Source: Paludibacter sp.
GTDB taxonomy: Bacteria > Bacteroidota > Bacteroidia > Bacteroidales > Paludibacteraceae
Assembly (NCBI GenBank): GCA_028710415.1
Contig: JAQTUE010000004.1
Span: forward strand, 186,001-250,000
Direction of reading: 5' to 3'
Length of the DNA: 64,000 nt
The notes under the pieces are model-generated. The model was not told the DNA's origin, searched no databases, and saw only the letters and a program-made list of their open reading frames with translations. The stretch's first letter is position 1, and each line of letters begins with the position of its first letter. The translations under genes were made by a program, and so were the position numbers. Shown piece by piece: positions 1 through 8,283 of this stretch.

Positions 1-422
1 TTTTAAGTACCGCCGAAGATGTTCGCAAGCTTTTTGCAGCAGTACCGAGCCTGGCAAACGGAATATGTTTATGCACAGGTTCATTTGGAGTATCATCTGT
101 CAATGACCTGACTTCCATGTTACGTGAATTTGGAGAACGGTTGTATTATGTACACTTTCGCAGTACAAAACGTGATGCGGAAGGTGATTTTTATGAAGAC
201 AACCACCTGGAAGGCGATGTGGATATGTACGAAGCCATGAAAGCATTGCTGGTGGTGGAATATACCTATAAACGGAATATCCCTATGCGTCCGGATCACG
301 GTCATCAGATGATCGACGACCTGCACAAGAAGACTAATCCGGGATATTCGTGCATCGGCATGCTGCGCGGAATGGCTGAATTGAGGGGACTGGAAATGGG
401 AATATCAAGAACGCTATTTTGA
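1..422 (+). CDS. uxuA: mannonate dehydratase, C-terminal part (partial at left edge)
   Basis: The frame is open from base 3 and ends at TGA 420-422, so only the last ~139 residues are visible. They carry UxuA-like landmarks: a CLCTGSFG stretch near the left edge, the [10 protein letters not shown] strand, and the RPDHGHQM metal-site segment followed by [11 protein letters not shown] and a GLEMG tail. Members of this family dehydrate D-mannonate to 2-keto-3-deoxygluconate (KDG) in hexuronate breakdown, in the cytoplasm. The next gene is KDG kinase, the following step, which supports the call. An internal ATG exists at 117, but homology-like sequence continues upstream of it to the window edge. 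The start is outside the window. Confidence 0.93.
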   Translation, partial: LSTAEDVRKLFAAVPSLANGICLCTGSFGVSSVNDLTSMLREFGERLYYVHFRSTKRDAEGDFYEDNHLEGDVDMYEAMKALLVVEYTYKRNIPMRPDHGHQMIDDLHKKTNPGYSCIGMLRGMAELRGLEMGISRTLF

Positions 423-818
423 ATTGACAAAACCCCTAACCTGGACAAGCCAGAATTAAGAATAGAATTAAGAATAGAACGCTGATTAACGCTGATTTGG
501 CGGATTAAAAACGGATTTGAAAAATACTGCGTATTTTGATTTTAAACCAACATTGGACAAGTCCGAATGAAAGAGTTAGTAATAAATTATGCAATATTGT
601 GCCAATAAATAAACGAAATTAAGAGTTAAGATACTAAAGGGGAACTAAGTTACTTCTGTCTCCTATTTATTGGTAAACTATTAGTTTCCCTGTTCAGTGG
701 CTGAATTGGAAAAGTCAGTTTTAATTATTATTATTATTATTATTATTTAGAAAACTATTAATCAATGCTATCCCGGTTCCCCTTTAGGGGTTAGGGGTTC
801 TTATAAAACACACAAATC
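423..818. other. intergenic region with short repeats
   Basis: No gene is visible. The stretch holds a doubled 12-mer GAATTAAGAATA (about 452-477), an A/T triplet run (TTA)n at about 725-747, and just before kdgK a copy of the CCCCTTTAGGGG element listed separately. A segment reading GCTGATTAACGCTGATT (about 480-497) resembles dispersed repeats common in Bacteroidota. I see no convincing terminator for uxuA. Confidence 0.6.
776..802 (+). repeat. CCCCTTTAGGGG leader element, copy 1
   Basis: A 27-bp element built on the palindrome CCCCTTTAGGGG followed by TTAGGGGTTCTT. It ends 16 bases before the kdgK ATG. The same 27 bases recur at 3865-3891, just before pdxB, and an inverted variant lies at 3729-3756. 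If transcribed, the palindrome would form a small hairpin close to the start codon. No function is known to me. Confidence 0.75.
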
Positions 819-1898
819 ATGAGCATAGAATTAAAGAAAGATTGCGCTTACTCGCTGCTTGTAGCAACAAGCATGGGGGTTCGCATAACACCGGTGAACG
901 GCCAGCCTGTTCATAGCAGTAAGTTATTTGAAATGGAGGTATCCAGTGCTGAAACGAACGTGGCAAGCATTGCTTCCTATTTAGGGTTACCGGTAAAAGT
1001 ACTGACCACTTTTGTTCAGGACAGTCCGATAGCACAAATGATAAAAAGCAACCTGAAAAGCCGCCATATGGATTATGAAGGTCCGGAAGTGCCTCAGGGT
1101 GATCCATGGGGCTACCGCCATCAATTCAACATTGCTGATAGCGGATTTGGTTCCAGGGGACCCCGCGTGCTGAACGACCGTGCAGGTGAAGTAGGACGTA
1201 CTTTAAATGTAAAAGATTTCGATTTAGATCGTATCTTTGCAAAAGAAGGAGTACAAATCCTGCACTTATCAGGTTTGATCGGTGCTTTATCACCTGAAAC
1301 AAGTAATTTCTGCCTTCAACTGGCTCGTTTTGCCAAGAAGAATGGTACCCGTATTTCTTTTGATTTAAACTACCGTGCTTCTTTCTGGAAAGGCCGTGAC
1401 CAGGAACTGCGTGAAATATTCACTGAGATAGCATCGGTTTCGGACATATTGATTGGAAACGAAGAAGATTTCCAGCTTTGCCTGGGCATTGAAGGTCCGG
1501 AAGCCGGAGGTAAAGGCATAGATGCTCAAATTGAAGGTTTTAAAGGCATGATTGGACGTGTGAAAAAGGCATTCCCGAATGCTTCAGTTTATGCCACGAC
1601 ATTACGTCAGGTAATCAGTACCAATGAACACTTATGGGGTGCTATCATGCTTGATGGTGATACCTGGAATGTAATCGAACCTCGCAAAATCAATGTACTG
1701 GACCGTATTGGTGGTGGGGATGGATTTGTAGGAGGTATGCTTTATGCTATTCTGAAAGGCTGGGATTCTGAAAAATGGGCTCAGTTTGGATGGGCATCAG
1801 GGGCTTTGGCTACTACATTCCTGACTGATTATGCACAACCTTCGGATGAAGAAATGATCTGGAGTATCTGGGGAGGAAATGCCAGAGTTAAAAGGTAG
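819..1898 (+). CDS. kdgK: 2-keto-3-deoxygluconate kinase (PfkB family)
   Basis: 359 residues, a usual length for PfkB sugar kinases. It phosphorylates KDG to KDPG, the step after UxuA. Visible are the substrate-side segment DLNYRASFW (residues 182-190), NEED (214-217) typical of KDG kinases, and the anion-hole/catalytic motif DRIGGGDGF (295-303) with the presumed general base Asp301. The C-terminal part keeps the ASGALATT helix of the ATP site. ATG 819 is the first in-frame start after the repeat element. It is co-oriented with uxuA and the LarA-like gene; with gaps of about 400 and 540 bp, co-transcription is possible but not shown. The role is inferred from family and context. Confidence 0.92.
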   Translation: MSIELKKDCAYSLLVATSMGVRITPVNGQPVHSSKLFEMEVSSAETNVASIASYLGLPVKVLTTFVQDSPIAQMIKSNLKSRHMDYEGPEVPQGDPWGYRHQFNIADSGFGSRGPRVLNDRAGEVGRTLNVKDFDLDRIFAKEGVQILHLSGLIGALSPETSNFCLQLARFAKKNGTRISFDLNYRASFWKGRDQELREIFTEIASVSDILIGNEEDFQLCLGIEGPEAGGKGIDAQIEGFKGMIGRVKKAFPNASVYATTLRQVISTNEHLWGAIMLDGDTWNVIEPRKINVLDRIGGGDGFVGGMLYAILKGWDSEKWAQFGWASGALATTFLTDYAQPSDEEMIWSIWGGNARVKR

Positions 1899-1938
1899 AA
1901 AGTAGTAGGTAGTAGGTAGTAGGTAGTAGGTAGTGGGT
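1893..1938 (+). repeat. TAGTAGG heptad repeat at kdgK 3' end
   Basis: About five tandem copies of the 7-mer GTAGTAG/GGTAGTA. The TAG stop codon of kdgK (1896-1898) forms the head of the array. The same heptad in the same orientation relative to the gene lies at the ends of genes at 9688-9733, 34928-34965 and 60271-60300. Confidence 0.85.
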
Positions 1939-2440
1939 AATCCGTTGAACGACTGCTTTCTATATATTATCCCTCTTTATTTACTAAAACTAATTGAATA
2001 GTCTTATTGACGCTGTCACGTGCAAGCACGGTGACAGGTCTTTGCTTATAAACCTGACAACTTCGAAGACCTACTTAATGTAAAAAGATAATAAGTATTT
2101 CATAATTGTAAGTAGTTAGGAACAATATATTGTCCTGTCTTATTTCTTAAAAAATACGACTAAAACAGTTATTCTAAATTAGGGAATAAGGGTTTTAATA
2201 TGGGGAATTAGGTTTTCTACGAAGGGTTAATATCTAAAAATAAGGGCTTTAAATTAAAAACCTAATTTTTGTTTTTTACCCCTCAGTAGAAATGTAAAGC
2301 AAAAAATCCAATCCTTATTCCCTTATTTAAATTAAAATAACACGAAATTATTTAGTTTCTGTTACTTAATTAGTTAGGAATTATCTTTTTTCTATTGATT
2401 TAAGTTGTAAATTGTAAATGATTAAATAGTAAATATATCT
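1939..2440. other. long leader region with nested inverted repeats
   Basis: No gene is visible. Two nested inverted repeats lie upstream of the LarA-like gene. The outer arms are GGGAATAAGG (2182-2191) with CCTTATTCCC (2313-2322). The inner arms are AATTAGGTTTT (2206-2216) with AAAACCTAATT (2257-2267). RNA from this region could fold into a two-tier stem. No known riboswitch consensus is recognised. Confidence 0.5.
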
Positions 2441-3730
2441 ATGTTATACTACGAAATTGGATCAACAGACCTGGAACTGAATGCTGAAGATCTTAGAAAA
2501 GGGTTATTCGAAGCATTGGGTAAAATAGGGAAGAAACAGAAGGTTCTTGCCATTCCGCCGGATTATACACGCTTGCCAAGCCGTGCTGGTGAACTGACAG
2601 AGTTTACGTGGCAGTATTACGGGGATGCATTGACGGATGTGCTGCCAGCTTTGGGAACCCATTCCCCTATGACCAGCCAACAGATCAGCCATATGTTCGG
2701 ACACATGCCTGCTTCCCTAATCCGGGAACATGACTGGAGGAATGATGTGGTGACCGTTGGAATAGTCCCAGCAGAATTTGTAAAGGAAGTTTCGGAAGGA
2801 GCTGTAGAGTTTCCATGGCCTGCACAGGTAAACAGGCTTTTGCTGGAGGGTAACTTTGACTTGATATTATCCATTGGCCAGGTTGTTCCTCATGAAGTGG
2901 TAGGGATGGCTAATTACAACAAGAATATTTTTGTCGGGACCGGTGGAGTGGAAGGGATCAATAAGAGTCATTTTGTAGGTGCAGCCTACGGCATGGAACG
3001 AATGATGGGTCATGCCGATACCCCTGTCCGCAGGATATTTAATTATGCATCGGAAAACTTCACAAACCATTTACCCATTTTGTATGTGCAAACGGTAGTG
3101 GGCCTGGATAAAACCGATGGAAAAATTAAAACCAGGGGATTATTTATCGGGGATGACTTTGAAGTATTTGATAAAGCAGCAAAACTAGCCTTGTTGGTGA
3201 ATTTTGAAATGCTGGATAAACCATTGAAAAAGGTTGTCGTTTACCTGGATCCGACAGAATTCAAAAGTACCTGGCTGGGTAATAAATCTATTTATCGTAC
3301 CCGAATGGCGATTGATGATGACGGAGAATTGATTGTACTGGCCCCGGCACTAAAAGAATTTGGAGAAGACAAGGAGATTGACCGTTTGATACGTAAATAC
3401 GGCTATTTTGGAACCCTGGCAACTTTGAAGGCCTGTGATGAAAATGAAGAATTAAGGAAAAACCTGAGTGCTGCCGCCCACCTGATACATGGATCTTCCG
3501 AAGGCAGGTTCAGCATTACGTATTGCCCTGGAAAAGGACCTGAAAACCTGACGCAGGCTGAAATTGAAAGCGTAGGTTTCAAGTATGCCGACATTGATGA
3601 AATAAATGCTAAATATAATGCCGCCAATCTGCGTGATGGATTTAACACCATGGCTGATGGGGAAGAAATTTTCTATATATCCAATCCGGCATTAGGATTG
3701 TGGGCATTTAAGGATAGGTTTGAATATTAA
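2441..3730 (+). CDS. LarA-superfamily nickel-pincer hydroxyacid racemase/epimerase (candidate gluconate/mannonate epimerase)
   Basis: 429 residues, matching LarA-type (DUF2088) enzymes. Landmarks are DYTR (41-44), equivalent to the DHTRP motif; GTH (72-74) with His74; PHEV with His151; NKN with Lys161; and NKSH with His177. The His151-Lys161-His177 spacing (10 and 16) equals His174-Lys184-His200 of lactate racemase, the residues that hold the nickel-pincer nucleotide. The enzyme is therefore probably active and cofactor-dependent; larB/C/E are not in this window. The family includes lactate and malate racemases and a D-gluconate 2-epimerase (GntE). Lying between mannonate/KDG genes and 6-phosphogluconate dehydrogenase, it most plausibly epimerises an aldonate, but substrate is inference. 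Confidence 0.85.
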   Translation: MLYYEIGSTDLELNAEDLRKGLFEALGKIGKKQKVLAIPPDYTRLPSRAGELTEFTWQYYGDALTDVLPALGTHSPMTSQQISHMFGHMPASLIREHDWRNDVVTVGIVPAEFVKEVSEGAVEFPWPAQVNRLLLEGNFDLILSIGQVVPHEVVGMANYNKNIFVGTGGVEGINKSHFVGAAYGMERMMGHADTPVRRIFNYASENFTNHLPILYVQTVVGLDKTDGKIKTRGLFIGDDFEVFDKAAKLALLVNFEMLDKPLKKVVVYLDPTEFKSTWLGNKSIYRTRMAIDDDGELIVLAPALKEFGEDKEIDRLIRKYGYFGTLATLKACDENEELRKNLSAAAHLIHGSSEGRFSITYCPGKGPENLTQAEIESVGFKYADIDEINAKYNAANLRDGFNTMADGEEIFYISNPALGLWAFKDRFEY

Positions 3731-3892
3731 GAACCCCCGACCCCTAAAGGGGGGAAAGAAAGAACCTCTAACCTCCCGATAAATCGGGATAAATTGGGGG
3801 AAACTTAAATAGTTTAGTTTTAGAAAGCTAGTTAATATAAAAGATACAAAATGGTACTAACTCAGTTCCCCTTTAGGGGTTAGGGGTTCTTT
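3729..3892. repeat. inverted pair of CCCCTTTAGGGG elements before pdxB
   Basis: An inverted copy starts inside the TAA stop of the upstream gene (3729-3756), and a direct copy (3865-3891) ends 11 bases before the pdxB ATG. Between them lies a second small palindrome, CCCGATAAATCGGG. The two outer copies could pair across the whole gap. The direct copy is identical over 27 bases to the one before kdgK. Confidence 0.7.
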
Positions 3893-3902
3893 ATTTTACT
3901 CT

Positions 3903-5030
3903 ATGAAAATAATAATTGACGATAAAATTCCATATATACAGGGTGCGTTTGAAGGCGTGGCTGAAGTAATATACTTGCCGGGTTCGAAGACGACACCGGA
4001 AATTGTAAGAGATGCTGATGCTATTGTAACCCGTACCAGGACGAATTGTAATGAGAAGCTGCTGAGTGGTTCTACCGTTAAGTTTATTGCCACGGCAACA
4101 ATCGGATATGACCATATCGATACAGATTATTGCGATAAAGCAGGAATCAAGTGGACCAATGCTCCGGGATGCAATTCTAAATCCGTTGAACAATATATTG
4201 CTTCAACTTTGATGGTGCTGGCAGAAAGGAAAAAGGTTCAATTGAAGGACTTGTGCATTGGTGTAGTAGGAGTGGGGAACGTAGGTAGCAAAGTGGCTAC
4301 TGTCAGCAATTTATTGGGGATGAAGGTTCTGTTGAATGACCCTCCCCGTGAACGTGCAGAAGGATCGGAAGCATTTGTAAGCTTAAAACAGATTGTGGAA
4401 GACTCTGATATCATAACGTTACATGTTCCGCTAAATTTAAAAGGTGAAGATGCTACTTATCATCTTGGAGATGAGGCATTCTTAACTTCGTTGAAAAGAA
4501 AGCCTATCCTGATTAATTCATGCCGGGGAGAAGTAATAGAAACGAATGCCGTAAAGACTGCTTTGCAAACCGGACAACTATCTGGTTTTGTATGCGATTG
4601 TTGGGAAAATGAACCTGATATTGATCTTGAATTGCTGGGAATGGCAGATCTGGCAACCCCACATATTGCAGGGTATTCAAAAGACGGAAAAGCTACCGGA
4701 ACACTTATGAGTGTGCATGCCATTAGTGATTATTTTGGACTGGGATTGAACAACTGGCTCCCTTTAGGGGTTGAATTACCGGCACATCCTATTATCTCAA
4801 TAAACGGAAAGGGAATGACCGATCAGAAAATACTGTCCAAGGCTATCCTGGCTACCTATGATATACGGAATGATGATTCCAATTTCAGAAAAGAACCGGC
4901 TCTTTTTGAGCAACTACGGGGTGATTATCCGACACGAAGGGAGTTTCCTGCTTATACCATTAGTGCAACGAATGTTGGAACCAACGTATTGGAAATTCTT
5001 AGAGACTTAGGTTTTAAAATAGAAGAATAA
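3903..5030 (+). CDS. pdxB: 4-phosphoerythronate dehydrogenase
   Basis: 375 residues (E. coli PdxB about 378). D-2-hydroxyacid dehydrogenase fold: catalytic domain, then the NAD-binding GVVGVGNVGS (residues 120-129; GxGxxG 123-128), then catalytic Arg208 (SCRGE), Glu237 (WENEP) and His254 (TPHIAGYS). As I recall, these are the same positions as the catalytic triad in E. coli PdxB. Residues ~285-375 form the extra C-terminal PdxB dimerisation domain (DUF3410), which separates it from general hydroxyacid dehydrogenases. It oxidises 4-phosphoerythronate in the DXP-dependent pyridoxal phosphate pathway. Gnd follows 45 bases later, probably in one transcript. Its place among sugar-acid genes may be incidental or reflect shared phosphoaldonate chemistry. 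Confidence 0.9.
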   Translation: MKIIIDDKIPYIQGAFEGVAEVIYLPGSKTTPEIVRDADAIVTRTRTNCNEKLLSGSTVKFIATATIGYDHIDTDYCDKAGIKWTNAPGCNSKSVEQYIASTLMVLAERKKVQLKDLCIGVVGVGNVGSKVATVSNLLGMKVLLNDPPRERAEGSEAFVSLKQIVEDSDIITLHVPLNLKGEDATYHLGDEAFLTSLKRKPILINSCRGEVIETNAVKTALQTGQLSGFVCDCWENEPDIDLELLGMADLATPHIAGYSKDGKATGTLMSVHAISDYFGLGLNNWLPLGVELPAHPIISINGKGMTDQKILSKAILATYDIRNDDSNFRKEPALFEQLRGDYPTRREFPAYTISATNVGTNVLEILRDLGFKIEE

Positions 5031-5075
5031 AAAAATAAATCATACATTATAAACTTTAAAGACACTTATTTATTT

Positions 5076-6530
5076 ATGAAAAAACTGGCAGATATTGGTT
5101 TGATAGGGTTGGCCGTAATGGGCGAAAACCTGGTGCTAAACATGGAAAGTAAAGGATTTACAGTCGGTGTTTTCAACCGTACAGTTGCTCGTGTTGACGA
5201 ATTTATTGCAGGACGTGGAGCAGGTAAAAATTTTATAGGAGCTCACTCTATTGAAGAACTTTGTGCTTCACTTGAAAAACCCCGTAAAGTAATGATGCTT
5301 GTAAAAGCAGGGAAACCGGTGGATGATTTTATCGAACAGATTATTCCTTTTCTGGAACCAGGGGATATCATCATTGATGGTGGAAACTCGCATTATCCGG
5401 ATACCATTCGTCGTACCAACTATGTTGAAAGCAAAGGATTACTTTTCATTGGAACCGGCGTATCGGGTGGTGAAGAGGGTGCTTTACTCGGACCTTCCAT
5501 GATGCCGGGCGGATCACCTGCAGCGTGGCCTGCAGTGAAAGAAATTTTCCAGGCGGTTTCGGCTAAAGTGGAAGATGGCTCACCATGTTGCGATTGGGTA
5601 GGCGAAGGTGGCGCTGGCCATTTCGTTAAGATGGTGCATAATGGAATTGAATACGGAGATATGCAGATTATCTGTGAAGCCTACCAATTGATGAAAGAAA
5701 TGATGGGAATGAGTGCTGATGAAATGCATGATGTATTTGCTGAATGGAATAAAGGCGACCTGGATTCATACCTGATTGAAATTACCCGTGACATTTTAGG
5801 CTTCAAGGATGAAAAGGGTGATGCCCTTGTTGAAAAGATCCTGGATACTGCCGGACAAAAAGGAACCGGGAAATGGACTGCAGTAACAGCCCTTGATTTT
5901 GGTATTCCATTGACGTTAATCGGGGAATCAGTATTTGCCCGTTGCCTTTCAGCCCAAAAAGACATGCGTGTACTTGCTTCAAAAGTAATAAGTGGACCGG
6001 AAACTAAATTCACAGGTGATAAAGCCCAAATGATTTCGGATCTGAAAGATGCCTTGTTCGGAGCTAAGATTATTTCGTATGCACAAGGCTATAACCTGAT
6101 GATGGAAGCTGCCAAGGAATACAAATGGGATCTGAATTACGGCGGTATTGCTTTAATGTGGCGTGGTGGTTGTATTATCCGTTCAATATTCTTAGCTGAT
6201 ATCAAAAAAGCATTCGATACGAATCCGGGATTGGAAAACCTATTACTGGATCCACATTTCAAGGATATCGTTGAGAAAGCCCAGGCAGGATGGCGTCGTG
6301 TTTGTGCTACTGCATTGACAAATGGTGTTCCGGTACCGGCTCTGACTTCCGCACTTTGTTATTTTGACGGGTTGCGCAGTGAACGATTGCCTGCTAACCT
6401 GTTGCAGGCTCAACGTGATTATTTCGGTGCACATACATACGAACGTGTTGACAAACCACGTGGAGAATTTTTCCATACCAACTGGACCGGAAGAGGTGGT
6501 GATACTGCTTCAACAACCTATGTAGTATAA
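5076..6530 (+). CDS. gnd: 6-phosphogluconate dehydrogenase, decarboxylating
   Basis: 484 residues, the length of the long (E. coli/mammal-type) enzyme. N-terminal Rossmann motif IGLIGLAVMGENL (residues 7-19); NRT at 35-37, the NADP 2'-phosphate contact; VSGGEEGA (129-136); and KMVHNGIEYGDMQ (185-197) with the catalytic lysine and glutamate. The C-terminal all-helical dimer domain follows, ending with the conserved FHTNWTGRGG tail. It converts 6-phosphogluconate to ribulose 5-phosphate, CO2 and NADPH in the oxidative pentose phosphate pathway. It is the last gene of the cluster and is followed by a terminator. With the LarA homologue upstream, it may receive carbon from gluconate or mannonate (inference). 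Confidence 0.96.
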   Translation: MKKLADIGLIGLAVMGENLVLNMESKGFTVGVFNRTVARVDEFIAGRGAGKNFIGAHSIEELCASLEKPRKVMMLVKAGKPVDDFIEQIIPFLEPGDIIIDGGNSHYPDTIRRTNYVESKGLLFIGTGVSGGEEGALLGPSMMPGGSPAAWPAVKEIFQAVSAKVEDGSPCCDWVGEGGAGHFVKMVHNGIEYGDMQIICEAYQLMKEMMGMSADEMHDVFAEWNKGDLDSYLIEITRDILGFKDEKGDALVEKILDTAGQKGTGKWTAVTALDFGIPLTLIGESVFARCLSAQKDMRVLASKVISGPETKFTGDKAQMISDLKDALFGAKIISYAQGYNLMMEAAKEYKWDLNYGGIALMWRGGCIIRSIFLADIKKAFDTNPGLENLLLDPHFKDIVEKAQAGWRRVCATALTNGVPVPALTSALCYFDGLRSERLPANLLQAQRDYFGAHTYERVDKPRGEFFHTNWTGRGGDTASTTYVV

Positions 6531-6593
6531 GAACCTCACCCTTGACCCCCTCTCCTTGAGAAGAGGGGAGAAAGAGTGGGTTGCAGGATGATA

Positions 6594-6634
6594 TTAAAAA
6601 GCCCTTTGTTTATATTAACGAAGGGCTTTTTGTT
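6594..6634 (+). terminator. rho-independent terminator after gnd
   Basis: Stem AAAAGCCCTT / AAGGGCTTTT with a loop of about 15 bases, followed by TTTGTTT. The A-rich 5' flank lets it work in both directions. A separate hairpin with CCCCTCT/AGAGGGG arms (about 6547-6570) lies between the stop codon and this terminator. Confidence 0.88.
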
Positions 6635-6696
6635 TCTCTGTATGCGAGCGGAAAAATAAATTCAGGATACAATCCAATTTAGGAGAGACAATACTT

Positions 6697-7077
6697 CTAT
6701 ACTGAAACAATTTTACTCATAAATTTCTCAATATCAACTACTACCCGTTCATGAGTAGCTTTGCCAACCAGATCAGAACTGCTATCTGTGGCAATGATTT
6801 CGAACGTATATTTCCTGCCTTCAACGGCTGTTATTGTTGCAGTACATTGTATTTCAGCTCCAACAGGACTTGCTTTCAGATGTTGCATATTGATTGAAAT
6901 ACCCACACTGGAACCTCCCGCAGGAAGTGTAATAAGTTGCATGGCTGTATTCTCCATAAGTGCAATTAAAGCCGGGGTAGCAAAAACAGGTAGTAAGCCT
7001 GATCCAAATTGTGATGCAGTTTGGGCTTCAGTAACCAGAATTGTTTGAGAGAAGGATTTGTTTTGATCTTTGTCCAT
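6697..7077 (-). CDS. FlK-like hotdog-fold acyl-CoA thioesterase
   Basis: 126 residues, a single hotdog domain of the fluoroacetyl-CoA thioesterase (FlK) type. Expected residues are visible: Thr34 and Glu42 in the VFATPALIALMENTA helix, and His66 in SINMQHLKA. The Thr-Glu spacing equals that of FlK. The C-terminal THERVVVDIEKF strand matches the family HERxxVxxxxF ending. The family hydrolyses short acyl-CoA thioesters; Bacteroidota members are uncharacterised general thioesterases and no fluoro-compound role is implied. It lies downstream of threonine aldolase, separated by a strong hairpin, so probably has its own promoter. Start ATG 7077. Confidence 0.85.
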   Translation of the reverse strand: MDKDQNKSFSQTILVTEAQTASQFGSGLLPVFATPALIALMENTAMQLITLPAGGSSVGISINMQHLKASPVGAEIQCTATITAVEGRKYTFEIIATDSSSDLVGKATHERVVVDIEKFMSKIVSV

Positions 7078-7121
7078 ATCCGGATTTATAGTTGTGATTT
7101 GTATGAGTTTTTTTAGTGTGT

Positions 7122-7180
7122 GATTGAATTAAATAGAAAGAGACGAATAAATATCCGCCTCTTTCTATTTAATTCAATAA
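7122..7180 (-). terminator. long bidirectional hairpin terminator
   Basis: A 22-bp, nearly perfect inverted repeat: arm 7124-7145 pairs with arm 7157-7178 around a short AT-rich loop, with one mismatched pair. The GC core AGAGGCG/CGTCTCT is followed by a T-rich run on the minus strand. It lies 4-60 bases past the threonine aldolase stop. Confidence 0.82.
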
Positions 7181-7184
7181 TTAT

Positions 7185-8201
7185 CTATAGTAATTCTTTC
7201 AACGCATTTGCAAAACTGTTTACTTCTTCTTCGGTTGTATCGTACGAACACATCCAACGTTGTTCATGCGTTTCGGCATCCCACTCATAGAAAGGATATT
7301 TACTTCGCAAAGGTTGAATGGTATGAACCGGAATAATTACAAAAACAGCATTTGCATCAACGCTTCGGGTGACATGTACCCCTGGAAGCTGACTTACCTT
7401 TGTATAAAGCAATTGAGCCATTTTATTGGCATGGTTTGCCATTCGATGCCAAAGATCGTTCGTGAGCAAAGCTGTAAATTGTGTTGCAATAAAACGGTTT
7501 TTAGAGAATAACTGAGCCGTTTGTTTGTGAAAATAAGGGGCATTCACTTTCAATTCATCGTTGAAAATCAATATTGCTTCACCAATCATTAACCCATTCT
7601 TGGTACCTCCAAAACTCATGATGTCAATCCCACACTCCACTGTAGCTTCTTTCAGGCTAACGCCCAGGGAGGCAACAGCATTGGAAATCCTGGCACCATC
7701 CAAATGTACATACATATTATTGGCATGAGCAAAGTCGCAAAGAGTTTTTAATTCATTCAATGAATAAACAGTGCCCAGTTCGGTGCTTTGGCTGATTGAA
7801 ATCACCTTGGGTTGAGTGTTATGGACATTCCCAATCCGGTTAAGTAATGGTTTTATGAGTTCAGGAGTTAATTTCCCATTGGGAGTCTTGAGGGGCAGAA
7901 GTGAACAGCCAATGCTTTGTGTCGGTGCCCCGCACTCATCGGCCAGAATGTGCGCAAATTCAGAACAAACAACTGCCTGAAATGGCAGAGTGCAACATTT
8001 CAGGCAGGTTACATTGGCACCAGTGCCATTAAAAGTATATAATACTTCTACTTTACCAAAAATTTCTTCAAAAATACGATTCGCTTCCTGAGTAAAAAAA
8101 TCATCACCATATGAAATCTGGTGTTGATTGTTGGCACGTTGGATAGCTTCAAAGACTTCAGGATGTATTCCCGAATAATTATCACTTGCGAAAGACTTCA
8201 T
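7185..8201 (-). CDS. ltaE: low-specificity L-threonine aldolase
   Basis: 338 residues, typical for the fold-type I PLP enzyme that splits threonine or allo-threonine into glycine and acetaldehyde. Visible are the N-terminal FASDNYSG segment; NGTGAN (58-63), which binds the PLP phosphate; His84, which stacks on the ring; HLDGAR (166-171) with Asp168 and Arg171; and the Schiff-base lysine Lys201 in SFGGTKNG. The call is firm at family level. Start ATG 8201. The DUF3276 gene reads toward it from upstream, with an 82-bp gap. Confidence 0.93.
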   Translation of the reverse strand: MKSFASDNYSGIHPEVFEAIQRANNQHQISYGDDFFTQEANRIFEEIFGKVEVLYTFNGTGANVTCLKCCTLPFQAVVCSEFAHILADECGAPTQSIGCSLLPLKTPNGKLTPELIKPLLNRIGNVHNTQPKVISISQSTELGTVYSLNELKTLCDFAHANNMYVHLDGARISNAVASLGVSLKEATVECGIDIMSFGGTKNGLMIGEAILIFNDELKVNAPYFHKQTAQLFSKNRFIATQFTALLTNDLWHRMANHANKMAQLLYTKVSQLPGVHVTRSVDANAVFVIIPVHTIQPLRSKYPFYEWDAETHEQRWMCSYDTTEEEVNSFANALKELL

Positions 8202-8283
8202 TATTTATTTGTTGATGGGTTAAATAGGATTTCAATTAACCTGTTAGTTTAAAGGAAACTGTGACCTGTTACTTGTTACGTAT

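Noticed and set aside
7122..7180. Insertion-element end
   Set aside because: The 22-bp inverted repeat has a tight loop and T-rich flank right after a stop codon, which fits a terminator better.
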